From assembly GCF_009177095.1 (NCBI RefSeq), contig NZ_AP021861.1, positions 5,872,501-5,936,500 of the forward strand: a stretch of 64,000 nt of DNA. Direction: 5' to 3'. The notes beneath the pieces are model-generated. The model saw only the letters and a list, made by a program, of their open reading frames with translations. It ran no database searches and was not told the origin of the DNA. The position numbers and the translations under genes were made by a program. This document shows positions 42,410 through 50,206 of the stretch, piece after piece (the first letter of the stretch is position 1; every line of letters starts with the position of its first letter). The DNA comes from Lacipirellula parvula (GTDB lineage Bacteria > Planctomycetota > Planctomycetia > Pirellulales > Lacipirellulaceae).

Positions 42410-42871
42410 GAGGTGGGAGGGTTAGTTTCCGGGACCTACCACGTTCAGTCACCAACCACCGCATTTCCATGCCTCACCCATCAACGACCGCCCGGCCACC
42501 TGCCCCTCAGCACCGCACCGCGCCTACTGATGCAGAGCGATACCGCAGCACGCTCAAGCCAGGCAGCTTCATACGCGACATCCGCCAACGTTTAGTCCCA
42601 ATCGGAACCGAACCACCGACCAAACCCCGGCGATTCATCAGAGCCACGCCGAAAGCGCTGCACGTAGCGGTGCGATCCGTCCCCTCCCCCTGCCCGGCTC
42701 ACGAATGCAGCCGTCATCGAAGCACAACACGACGTCGATGGCAAAGGCTCGCCGCTCGACTCGCAGCACAGCTCGTAGCGTTGGCTCAGCAGTTTTCACC
42801 CAGAAAAGGGTCCCCTTGCCCAGTTTGCCAATCTTTTGGATCCCCATGCCCACCCTTTGGACCAGGTTCAT
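42410..42871. other. Region with only weak small frames
   Basis: Frames on both strands are open but none is convincing. A 58-codon frame starting near 42705 (MQPSSKHNTTSMAKARRSTR) ends eight bases inside the next gene, an arrangement seen in phage operons, but the protein is not recognisable. Confidence 0.25.
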
Positions 42872-43054
42872 ATGGTATTAGTCCCGCCTTCCCCAGACCC
42901 CATTCCCGAAAACTCTCAAACCGCCTGCAAGCATTGCCAACGCCTATTCACGCCGCGATACGAGCGTGGCCGACCGCAACTGCACTGCAGCGACGAATGC
43001 CGCCTTGCTCATCGCCGAGCCACCGGCGGCCAGGCCTTGGCATCATGGCGGTAA
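42872..43054 (+). CDS. Small zinc-finger-like protein
   Basis: 60 residues from the ATG at 42872. CKHCQRLFTPRYERGRPQLH with CSDECRLAHRR gives four Cys in CxxC/CxxxC spacing, a compact zinc finger often seen in phage-borne small proteins. The end overlaps the possible start of the phage-like gene downstream. Confidence 0.6.
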   Translation: MVLVPPSPDPIPENSQTACKHCQRLFTPRYERGRPQLHCSDECRLAHRRATGGQALASWR

Positions 43055-45015
43055 TCGATACGGAGGCTGGGAGTCTGATTTTCTTCCGCCTGATCTTTCT
43101 GGTTCGGCAAGCGCCGGCGCGGTCGGCCTTGCGACTGCCGGCTGGGAGCCGGATTTCTATCCGGCTGATTTAGAGCACTTGGCGCCAAGTCCCCCCGACG
43201 ACTTCGACTACATCCGCGGCGACCTCTCGCAGCTGGCGGGCTGGAGCAACGCCACGCCGGAACTTCAGGCGAGCATGCGCGAACTGCAGGAAGGGATGCG
43301 ATTGGCCGCGTCTGTCGCCGATCGCGCTAGCGGTGGGCTGTCAGACAATAATCCGTCGCGTCGCAACGCGATCAATCCATCCGTCGCTAAGCCACCTCTC
43401 TCCGTCCCATTTGTTAATCAGCCGAAATTTGAGCCGCTGAGCGACTTCGATCTCCACTCGGCCAACAACCCGTTAAATCCATTTCGGGTTAGCAATCAAG
43501 CGGAGTGGGCGAGAGAACCTGAGGCCGCGCTACCGGATATCTCTGGTCCTCTGCAGCACTGGAATCTCAGCGGCTACGTCGATCCGCAACTGAAGAACCC
43601 GCCGTCGATGGACTTGCCGAAGGCGATGCTGACGCCTCCGGAGGTACGGGCGTCCACGCTACCTGACATCCGTGCAAGGAATGCCGGCGCTGCGATCGAG
43701 TTCGGTATCGCCGCAGAAGAAAATCGGCAGGCCGAAGAAGCGTTCCATACCCCGGAGCCGTCCTCTCAAAAGGACCAGTGGGCTCGAGGGTGGCATCGCG
43801 CGCGGTATTACAACAGCCTCCCACTGCCGATCAACACCGACGTTCTAGCCGCCCCCGAGATGCTCGCGAGATACCGCGAGATCAACGAACTGGCGACCGG
43901 TGCGCCGCTGCTCGACACTCCGCCTGCCGATCGGGAGATTGCCCAGACCTACATCGACTCGCAGCGAAAGCTCATGGAGGCGAGCGGGATCGACGACCCC
44001 GTCCGCTACGTCGCCGAGCGTGAATCCACTCAGGGGCCTCAGAATGTTGTAACGCGCAACCTGTCTGCTGCTCTTAGCGCCGCCAAGGGCACGGCGCAGA
44101 ACGTCGCCTCCTACTACCTCGATCCGCACGACGACTTCGGCACTGGGCAACAAACTCGCCTGCGGGGCAACCGCGCAGCGTGGCAGGAAGTGGTGGAAGA
44201 TGCCAAGGACGAGAAGTCCGCACTCCCCAATTGGGCCAACGAGACGGCGCGCGGCGTTTCTCGTGCGGCTCCACAACTGATCGCTGCAGCCGGCGTCGGC
44301 GCCGCTACCAAGAATCCAGCTCTTGGGTGGGCCGCCATGCTTGGTCCGTCGAGCGCCGAGACGTTTCAGGTTGCTCGGTCGAACGGAGCCTCTACTGCGC
44401 AGGCGGCAGGATACGCTGCAACTACCGCAGCGCTAGAGTATCTCAGTGGCAAGATCGGCGGCAAGGTCGCCAGTAAGCTCGGCCTAAAGACGTTCGAGGA
44501 ACTGGCGTTCGACGTCGGGAAGAAGAGCGCCGCCAAGTCACTCAATCCGCTCATGGGGGCTGTCGGCGGTTCGTTGATTGAAGGCGGAGAGGAGATCACA
44601 GCGAGCTTCGGGCAGGAAGTCGCCGAGTATGTCACCGGTCTGGATGAGAAGATTGTCGATGAATCCACACCGGAAGCCCTCGCTATGTCGTTTGCAGTTG
44701 ACGCCTGCGCAATCGGCGAACGTACAGCCTGCTGTGAGGCCGAATGTTCGCGCTAAAGTCTCGCCGGCAGTTACCGCACCGCAAGCGAGCAACGCGGCGC
44801 CAATTGCCTCGCCGGTGAGCGACGTTGGCGCGGAGTCAGACATCGTCAAGGCGATGTACACCGGCAACTACCTGCCGTACCAGTTCCGCAAGGAAGACCT
44901 GCGGAAGATGCTGCAACTACCGGACGGGGCGGCGCGCGTGGAGTTGTGGCAGCGGTTGAATGGGGAGGCGATCGAGCAGACCACTGCAGCTAGGGATCAA
45001 TCTGCGCCGCCGTAG
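42966..45015 (+). pseudogene. Phage virion-type protein, frameshifted remnant
   Basis: A 596-residue frame (to 44756) followed by a second frame that carries on to 45015. The first part is Pro/Asn-rich, then AAGVGAATKNPALGWAAMLG, TAALEYLSGKIGGKVASKLG and LIEGGEEITASFGQEVAEYV, a hydrophobic/acidic arrangement typical of large internal virion or injection proteins of phages. Near 44690 the frame goes off into a Cys-rich tail while the next frame reads QSANVQPAVRPNVRAKVSPA and DIVKAMYTGNYLPYQFRKED to a natural stop. So the gene has an indel or larger deletion. The 5' end is uncertain because it overlaps the zinc-finger gene. No other virion genes remain. Confidence 0.55.
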
Positions 45016-45094
45016 TTCGTCAGACCGAACGTGGATGGCAGGCAGGTGATACAGGTGCAGTTGCGGTGACGGTGCAAGATAGCGGAGTTCAGGG

Positions 45095-45256
45095 ATGAAG
45101 ACGCCGCACCCCGATCCGACTGAGGCTGAGATCGCAGAGCTGTGCGAAGAGATTCGTCGCGGCTGGAGTCCAGCGGAGCATCGGAAGCGGATGGCGTGGG
45201 CCATCACTGATCCGGTGGTTGTCGCGGAAGTAGAAGTTGACGAGCCGGGCGAATAG
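45095..45256 (+). CDS. Small protein with HPDPT...EIRRGWSP motif
   Basis: 53 residues: MKTPHPDPTEAEIAELCEEI, RRGWSPAEHRKRMAW, then an acidic end. GGG precedes the ATG. Related to the protein at 28159 and a frame at 52605. Followed by a strong hairpin. Helical, probably a small regulator or an antitoxin-size protein; role unknown. Confidence 0.6.
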   Translation: MKTPHPDPTEAEIAELCEEIRRGWSPAEHRKRMAWAITDPVVVAEVEVDEPGE

Positions 45257-45268
45257 CCTAGCTAGCTC

Positions 45269-45325
45269 TTTGACAATTCGGTGTAGCCCGCGCCGCGCGA
45301 GTAGCGTCCCGGCGCGGGCTTTGTA
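45269..45325 (+). terminator. Terminator-like hairpin, repeated at 49913
   Basis: TTTGACAATTCGGTGTA precedes the stem GCCCGCGCCG/CGGCGCGGGC with loop CGCGAGTAGCGTCC, then TTTGT. A copy with two changes is at 49913-49965. Confidence 0.65.
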
Positions 45326-45474
45326 CAAGCGGCAAGAATTCGGCAAGTTCATCCGAGCGAGAAGGCCTTATGTGCATAAATAAGCGAGCCAAATCCACAT
45401 GTTTGATGCCGCAGCATGCAGCTGCTACGATATGCCCCAAGAACAACAAACCAGTGCCAGGATGGACCTCCTTC

Positions 45475-46248
45475 ATGACACGCATTCCTCTTCGCCTTCT
45501 CGTCGTAGCTGTCGTCTGCTTTGTCGCGATGCTCGGCAACGCCTTAGCAGAGGTGAGCGTGCGCGGGTACACCCGGAAGGATGGGACCTATGTAAGGCCG
45601 CACTACCGCTCTGATCCTGACGGAAATTTCTGGAACAACTGGTCAACGATTGGGAATATTAACCCTCACACCGGTGAGCGAGGCACAAAACGAAGTCCGC
45701 CCGCCGGTTACGGCGGCGGTAGCTACACGAGTCGCACTCAATATTCCGAAGACGGCAAGATGTCTTACGCTCCTTCGGTTGAGCCCGTGGCGCCGGTAAA
45801 GAGTCCAGAACAGTGGGCCGTCGAGCGCGAAGCAGCCAAGTTAAAGAAGAAAAAGCGAGATGAATCATCTCGCCAAGATGTATCTGCTCAGCTTCTTGCA
45901 CGTGGCGTCGAGATGGACTGGCAACAGCACACGAGCTTCGAACTTTACAATGCGAAATACCGCGTAGGAATGGCCGACACGCTCAGAGAAGAAGGAGTGC
46001 CTGTCGAGTGGAAGAATCTCTCAGCGATAGAGCTGAACGAGATGAAGAATCGCGTCCAGCTCAGTAAGAAGATTAAGCAGTACGGCATAGATGTTGACTG
46101 GGAGGAGTACACGGCTGAAGAGCTTCACGACATGATCGGTCGCATTAAGCTGGCAAAGTACATTCGAGAAGTTAGTCCAAGCAAGAAGCGAGTGGACTGG
46201 CGCAAGTTCAATGCGAATGAGCTCTCGCGGATGAGCCTTGAGAAATAG
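45475..46248 (+). CDS. Secreted protein with four DW helical repeats
   Basis: 257 residues from the ATG at 45475, which begins a signal peptide (LLVVAVVCFVAMLGNALA). Residues 25-70 (VRGYTRKDGTYVRPHYRSDP, NINPHTGERGTK) match a short secreted motif found in many bacteria. Residues 125-257 hold four repeats of about 33 residues with G-x-x-x-DW, then T-x-x-EL-x-x-M/Y-x-x-R (MDWQQHTSFELYNAKYRV, VEWKNLSAIELNEMKNRV, VDWEEYTAEELHDMIGRI, VDWRKFNANELSRM), probably a helical array. Converges on the S1/P1 nuclease gene. Confidence 0.75.
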   Translation: MTRIPLRLLVVAVVCFVAMLGNALAEVSVRGYTRKDGTYVRPHYRSDPDGNFWNNWSTIGNINPHTGERGTKRSPPAGYGGGSYTSRTQYSEDGKMSYAPSVEPVAPVKSPEQWAVEREAAKLKKKKRDESSRQDVSAQLLARGVEMDWQQHTSFELYNAKYRVGMADTLREEGVPVEWKNLSAIELNEMKNRVQLSKKIKQYGIDVDWEEYTAEELHDMIGRIKLAKYIREVSPSKKRVDWRKFNANELSRMSLEK

Positions 46249-47364
46249 TCAGCCGCCGCACTGCCCACAAGCTTTCCCTTCGCTCGCCGAGCAAGCCCGG
46301 CCACTCTTCGTGTTGTGATACCATCGGCAACCGGAATTGTGACGCACGTTGCCGTTGGTGTTAAGCCAATGCGCCAGTGATGAAGTGGCAGGCGTCGATG
46401 GTGTCAGTGACATTGGCCGTGGCGTCGGCTTCGCTGCCGCCGCGAAGTCGAATTCTCGGACTGGTTCCGCTTCAGCCTCAACTGGCTCTGCACTGCCACC
46501 TAGCAACATGCCAAGCCTTAACCCCGCCGCAACCACGCGGTAGCGCGCATGCTCGCCGCTTGCCTTAAGATAGGACGCCGGCAGCCGAATCTTGGCCAAC
46601 TCGCCCGGCTGTCGAGTTGCTTCAAGTATCTCAGGACAGTAAGCGAATTCTTTCGCGAGCTTGTGGCTTTCCTGTAGCCACAATCCAGCGTCGCCCGGCT
46701 CAACCTTCCATAACTCAGGGCGCGCCTTGAGTTCGGCAATCTCCCGCTTTAAGTCGTTGGCGCGATGCTGTCGCCCCAGCAAGTTATCCCAGAGCGAATG
46801 TAAGTTGTCGCCCTGTACTAGCGGTATCGAGTTGCCGCCGCGGTCGCCATCGGGAAACCGCTCCGAGAAGAGCGCAGTTGAGTGCATCGGCTGATGCAAG
46901 TCGCCAACCAAGTGAAACAGCCAACTGTAGGCCAGCGCCTTCTGGCTTGGCGTTGCATCGCTCGCGATTACCTTGCGGCAGTACGCGATGGCTTGAATGA
47001 TGTTCCACTCTTCGGCTTTGCCGACAGGCTTCGAAACGAAATTGAAGCCTCTCTCACGTCCAATGGCGATATTGACGTAGTGCCAAGTTGGCATATCAAA
47101 GCCGGCCTTGCCCCTCGCAATATCAGGCCATACAGCAGCCTGCTGGAATATCCAGCGATTCTCGTCGACATCAGAGGGCATCTGCTTGGCGAAATCATCA
47201 TCAAACCGCGGGTGGCGCCGGAGCGTTCTTACTATTTCAGCGCGTGATTGCTCATTCAACTGCTGCCAAGCAATGTCAGCAATCACTTTGTGGCCAAGTG
47301 CGTTCCAGGCCGCAGCGTTGGCGGTTGATAGGAGCAGAATGGCAAGTGTGAGGAGGTTACGCAT
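46249..47364 (-). CDS. S1/P1-type zinc nuclease with Cys-rich C-terminal module
   Basis: 371 residues from the ATG at 47364, which starts a signal peptide ending ANAAA before WNALGHKVIADIA; the mature N-terminal Trp and the His of GH are metal ligands in this family. Further ligands appear in AVWPD, PTWHYVNI, LFHLVGDLHQPMHS and GGNSI...LHSLWDN. It would cut single-stranded nucleic acids outside the cytoplasm. The last 45 residues (HWLNTNGNVRHNSGCRWYHN, ending ACGQCGG) are a Cys-rich module found at the end of some secreted bacterial hydrolases. A small membrane gene diverges 58 bp upstream. Confidence 0.88.
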   Translation of the reverse strand: MRNLLTLAILLLSTANAAAWNALGHKVIADIAWQQLNEQSRAEIVRTLRRHPRFDDDFAKQMPSDVDENRWIFQQAAVWPDIARGKAGFDMPTWHYVNIAIGRERGFNFVSKPVGKAEEWNIIQAIAYCRKVIASDATPSQKALAYSWLFHLVGDLHQPMHSTALFSERFPDGDRGGNSIPLVQGDNLHSLWDNLLGRQHRANDLKREIAELKARPELWKVEPGDAGLWLQESHKLAKEFAYCPEILEATRQPGELAKIRLPASYLKASGEHARYRVVAAGLRLGMLLGGSAEPVEAEAEPVREFDFAAAAKPTPRPMSLTPSTPATSSLAHWLNTNGNVRHNSGCRWYHNTKSGRACSASEGKACGQCGG

Positions 47365-47422
47365 CCCGGTACTATACTTTCGCGTGTCGCGAAATGCGAT
47401 TGCGGCGGTTAGACGGAGCGGC

Positions 47423-47665
47423 ATGGCCACTGCAGCAATCATCGTCGCAGTTCCGCTGATTTGCCTGTGGGGAGCACTGTGCGTGCTCTCGCTAGTCCCG
47501 GCGATATTCAGCAGGAGGAGGGCGCAACCGCTCAAGTCACCTCCCCCGCCACCCGACGGTCATGTCGGCTTAACTTGGCGGGATCTAACTTACTGGCTCC
47601 TCTGGTTCTTTCTCTGGCCGATGCTGCTCGCCGTTCAAATTGACGCTTGGCGCAATGGCAGCTAA
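47423..47665 (+). CDS. Small membrane protein
   Basis: 80 residues: MATAAIIVAVPLICLWGALC with VLSLVPAIFS as one long helix, a Pro-rich linker (PLKSPPPPPDG), and a second helix (TYWLLWFFLWPMLLAV). It diverges from the S1/P1 nuclease gene with a shared 58-base promoter region. Boundary module A begins right at its stop codon. Confidence 0.6.
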   Translation: MATAAIIVAVPLICLWGALCVLSLVPAIFSRRRAQPLKSPPPPPDGHVGLTWRDLTYWLLWFFLWPMLLAVQIDAWRNGS

Positions 47666-47730
47666 CCCCGCCCGGAATCCGGCGGCTAGGTCTGCTTTCG
47701 CTGGCGAGTGGCGGGGGTAGAATGCGGGGA
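47666..47730 (+). promoter_or_regulatory. Boundary/promoter module A, second copy
   Basis: CCGCCCGGAATCCGGCGG and CTAGGTCTGCTTTCGCTGG as at 27963, then CGAGTGGCGGGGGTAGAATG and CGGGG before ATG. TAGAAT is a -10 candidate, so transcripts of the gene at 47730 would be almost leaderless. Confidence 0.7.
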
Positions 47731-48053
47731 TGAGCAGTTCACCGATCTTTCTCGACTTATATGGAATCTGGGATGGCAGCCGATCGCTAACAATTTCGCA
47801 GTCGCCTTGCATCGCTCGCCTCAGCTTCGACTTTGAAGGTGCTGGTCGCGAGCTGACGATCGTGAACCCATCGAGCTACTTAGAGGTCGCAAACTTCCTG
47901 GACGGCGAATGCTGCCGCATTGCGGTCTTCAATCGCAACGCTGAAGACGGCAACTTCCTAGAGTTCGGCCGCTTTCGTGTCGAGTTCCATACCGAGGACA
48001 ATCTACTCACTCAGTTTGAGGCAGATGCAGTTACATTTGAGGACCGAGTTTAA
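47730..48053 (+). CDS. Hypothetical protein
   Basis: 107 residues, soluble, beta-rich (PIFLDLYGIWDGSRSLTIS, RLSFDFEGAGRELTIVNPSS, FNRNAEDGNFLEFGRFRVEF). No family recognised. Enclosed by modules A and B; at 28 kb the corresponding interval holds the unrelated 60-residue gene. Confidence 0.65.
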   Translation: MSSSPIFLDLYGIWDGSRSLTISQSPCIARLSFDFEGAGRELTIVNPSSYLEVANFLDGECCRIAVFNRNAEDGNFLEFGRFRVEFHTEDNLLTQFEADAVTFEDRV

Positions 48054-48057
48054 CAAT

Positions 48058-48090
48058 TCCCCGCCCGTCGCCAGCGGATATAGTGGGTGC
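48058..48090 (+). promoter_or_regulatory. Boundary/promoter module B, second copy
   Basis: CCCCGCCCGTCGCCAGCGGA, TATAGTGGGTGC, then the ATG of the gene at 48091. TATAGT is the -10 candidate, seven bases before the start codon. Confidence 0.65.
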
Positions 48091-48354
48091 ATGAAGCAGC
48101 GATTCCGAATAAGTCTTAGGCGACTACTAGCTGCTGTTACGATGGCTGCGATCGGATGCTCTATCGTGGCGACGCCGCGTCCAACTCACTTGTCCGGATC
48201 GTTACTTGATGCAGCTGATTTCATTCAGTTTGGGGTTGGGTATTCGACCCCGTTTGTCGTGCTGTCGATACTGTTTGGCAGACCTCTGCTATTTCTTGGG
48301 CTCGCCGTCAGTATTTTCTTCGTGGCAGTGCTGCTCCTTCCCCTCTTTCTTTAG
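48091..48354 (+). CDS. Small planctomycete-type membrane protein
   Basis: 87 residues: RFRISLRRLLAAVTMAAIG opening (the S-L-R-x-L-L...T pattern of many small planctomycete membrane proteins), then STPFVVLSILFGRPLLFLG and LAVSIFFVAVLLLPLFL. Start set by module B directly upstream. Module C overlaps its stop codon. Function unknown. Confidence 0.62.
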   Translation: MKQRFRISLRRLLAAVTMAAIGCSIVATPRPTHLSGSLLDAADFIQFGVGYSTPFVVLSILFGRPLLFLGLAVSIFFVAVLLLPLFL

Positions 48355-48392
48355 AAGTTTGCGGCCGGGGAGCGGGGGCGGTAGAGTGGCGG
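48351..48392 (+). promoter_or_regulatory. Boundary/promoter module C, second copy
   Basis: TTAGAAGTTTGCGGCCGG, GAGCGGGGGCGGTAGAGTGG, then CGG; TAGAGT lies 42 bases before the ATG at 48424. It begins inside the stop codon of the preceding gene. Confidence 0.7.
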
Positions 48393-48423
48393 CGTCACAA
48401 GAGCCCCGCGTGCGACTAGTGCT

Positions 48424-48885
48424 ATGACTAGCAGGCTTGATACTCTTCGCGTTCTAGCGTCACTGAAAACTCAGCGACAGCTGGTCGTTGACGGAACTCG
48501 CGATGAATACCTGCTGCCCGGCGAGTTGCTGAACGACGCGGCGTCATTAGTCGATCTCGTCGAGTCGAAAAGCATCGTTCGTGATCTGACCGCCGAGCAG
48601 ATCACAGCTATCCTAGAGTTCGGCACAATCCTTCGCCAAAATGCCGGGAAGATCAACGACGGTAGCAATGAGTTCTTGATTGAGCAGGACAAACACTGGC
48701 AAGCGATACGCCTCGCCGCCCAGCGTTGCTTCGCCGCCCTGACAGGCGAAGACGTGGAACAGCGACCTCACGCCGCCTGCGCCGCCCGCAGGGATGAGCA
48801 GGGCCTTTACGCCGTAGGGTGCGCAGTTGTCGCACTCGTTGCTATTGGGCTCGAAAGCATCGAGCAGCGCGCGAACGCAATGTGA
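48424..48885 (+). CDS. Hypothetical protein
   Basis: 153 residues, helical: LRVLASLKTQRQLVVDGTRD, SLVDLVESKSIVRDLTAEQI, then a C-terminal hydrophobic segment (AVGCAVVALVAIGLESIEQ) that could be a membrane helix. No family recognised. Lies after module C. Confidence 0.62.
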   Translation: MTSRLDTLRVLASLKTQRQLVVDGTRDEYLLPGELLNDAASLVDLVESKSIVRDLTAEQITAILEFGTILRQNAGKINDGSNEFLIEQDKHWQAIRLAAQRCFAALTGEDVEQRPHAACAARRDEQGLYAVGCAVVALVAIGLESIEQRANAM

Positions 48886-48992
48886 ACGGATGCCTTAGTC
48901 CTGGGTTAGGCGTCCGCTTGTCGTCGAGCTTTGCATAGTAGCAAGCCCGCTGTACCGCCAATGAATGAACCTAAGGGGAATACATACGGCTT

Positions 48993-49307
48993 CTAACCTT
49001 CCATCGCCGCATCAATTGCTTGACTCTCTTGGTAATTGGAAGCGACTGCAACCCCGGCATGCAACTTGACGTAGATCATCATTACCAGAATCACAGCAAC
49101 GATTCCAAGCAACGCGCCATAGGTCATATGGCGCCATAAGGACACCGGTAGCAGAAAGTTCAGCGTGCAGAATGTAGAGAGCAGTATGAATGCAGCGAAT
49201 TCTGCGCGGATTTGCGTGAACATCAGGACTGCGGCTAGTGAAGCCGTATAGAACATCAACGATCTAATCGACCATCGCATGGTGAAGCGGGGGTGGGGCA
49301 TGGTCAT
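48993..49307 (-). CDS. Small planctomycete-type membrane protein
   Basis: 104 residues with four hydrophobic helices: SIRSLMFYTASLAAVLMF, FAAFILLSTFCTLNFLLPV, and YGALLGIVAVILVMMIYV. The RFTMRWSIRSLMFYTAS opening is the common planctomycete pattern. The ATG at 49307 overlaps the preceding gene's stop by four bases, so the pair is coupled. Confidence 0.68.
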   Translation of the reverse strand: MTMPHPRFTMRWSIRSLMFYTASLAAVLMFTQIRAEFAAFILLSTFCTLNFLLPVSLWRHMTYGALLGIVAVILVMMIYVKLHAGVAVASNYQESQAIDAAMEG

Positions 49308-49681
49308 TGTCCGCTATCTTCATCGCTTTCGGGCGGGCAATAAGTCTCGACATACACCTTTTCAGCTTCAGGAAATAGAGATTCGATCTCTCGCTCGTAC
49401 TCTGTGTCACCACCTTCGTAGGGTGGCCCGACACCCCAGATTTCCGAATAGCCATGTTCGCCGAAAAGAGAGAGTATTCCGGGAGCTCGTACTGCTGGAT
49501 CTGGCTCGGCCATGAACGCGCCTCGTGCTAGGCAGTCTCGGCGTTCCTGGAGCCAGTTCATCTGGTGCCACATAAAAAGCGAGAGCAACGTCATAGCCGC
49601 GAGAAGCACTCGCAGAGCATAGCGAGGCAGCCAGCGGTACTTGGTTCCAACGCTCAGCTGCCTAATCTCGCCCCTCCCCAT
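49304..49681 (-). CDS. Small planctomycete-type membrane-anchored protein
   Basis: 125 residues. One helix near the N-terminus (LRVLLAAMTLLSLFMWHQM) followed by NWLQERRDCLARGAFMAE, then a soluble acidic part (ILSLFGEHGYSEIWGVGPPY, ESLFPEAEKVYVETY). The L-R-x-LLxAMTLxS helix plus RR-rich stretch is a recurring planctomycete layout of unknown role. Start fixed by the R1 promoter module, which ends at this ATG. Confidence 0.7.
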   Translation of the reverse strand: MGRGEIRQLSVGTKYRWLPRYALRVLLAAMTLLSLFMWHQMNWLQERRDCLARGAFMAEPDPAVRAPGILSLFGEHGYSEIWGVGPPYEGGDTEYEREIESLFPEAEKVYVETYCPPESDEDSGQ

Positions 49682-49724
49682 GCAATTTGCAAGCGTTGGC
49701 GGAAATCGGTCGCACAGATTGAGC
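49679..49724 (-). promoter_or_regulatory. Promoter module R1, copy 3
   Basis: Minus strand GCTCAATCTGTGCGACCGAT, TTCCGCCAACGCTTGCAAAT, TGCATG, ending at the start codon of the gene at 49681. Nearly identical to 30564-30609. Confidence 0.6.
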
Positions 49725-49741
49725 AGTGACGCGTCCGCGGC

Positions 49742-49812
49742 AGTTGAGTTCGACGACGAGGCGGCGGTCGGCGATCGGTGAGGCCTGGCGCCAACCGTTG
49801 GGACATTAGGGC
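49742..49812. repeat. Copy c of the four-copy tRNA-derived element
   Basis: AGTTGAGTTCGACGACGAGG, GGCGATCGGTGAGG and CCAACCGTTGGGACA match copy a at 20154. The minus strand carries TGTCCCAACGG, a D-arm-like piece. Confidence 0.65.
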
Positions 49813-49894
49813 GAGTGGTAGGAATCGACGATTCCGTGGCGCGGCTGTCAGCTTGCTGAATCGGGCCTCACGGAAACGCGAAACTGTACCACTC
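49812..49894 (-). other. Candidate structured RNA or large tRNA relic
   Basis: Perfect nine-pair terminal stem CGAGTGGTA/TACCACTCG closes an 83-base unit, with an inner TTCCGTG/CACGGAA stem and a GGAATC/GATTCC hairpin next to the 3' end. The layout recalls a class II tRNA, but there is no clear anticodon arm or T loop. Confidence 0.4.
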
Positions 49895-49912
49895 GGGGCT
49901 TTCGGGCCCGAT

Positions 49913-49965
49913 CTTTGGCAACTCGGTGTAGCCCGCGCCGCGCGAGTAGCGTCCCGGCGCGGGCG
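49913..49965 (+). repeat. Second copy of the GCCCGCGCCG hairpin
   Basis: TTTGGCAACTCGGTGTA then the same stem and loop as 45269-45321. Here no T-run follows. Confidence 0.65.
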
Positions 49966-50206
49966 GCGACAACTCTCAAGTGCACGCAATGCTGTCGCGC
50001 CCAGAACTCAATAAAAGCCATTTTATTTAGAGAAAAACGGCCTGGTTTCGTCTCAGCATAGACACCTTAAGTCATTAACTAGTCAGGGTATATCGCGTCG
50101 CGAGATGGCCCTGTGACAAGCCCCAATGCCATTGCCCATAATCAACCGCACAATTATCTTCGCGACTTTGTTGGAACGGTCTAGAATCGTTTGAAAGGGA
50201 AGTCAA

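Noticed and set aside
49654-49989. 111-codon minus-strand frame
   Set aside because: It covers a promoter module, the tRNA-derived element and a structured unit; the protein is Arg-rich and has no motif.
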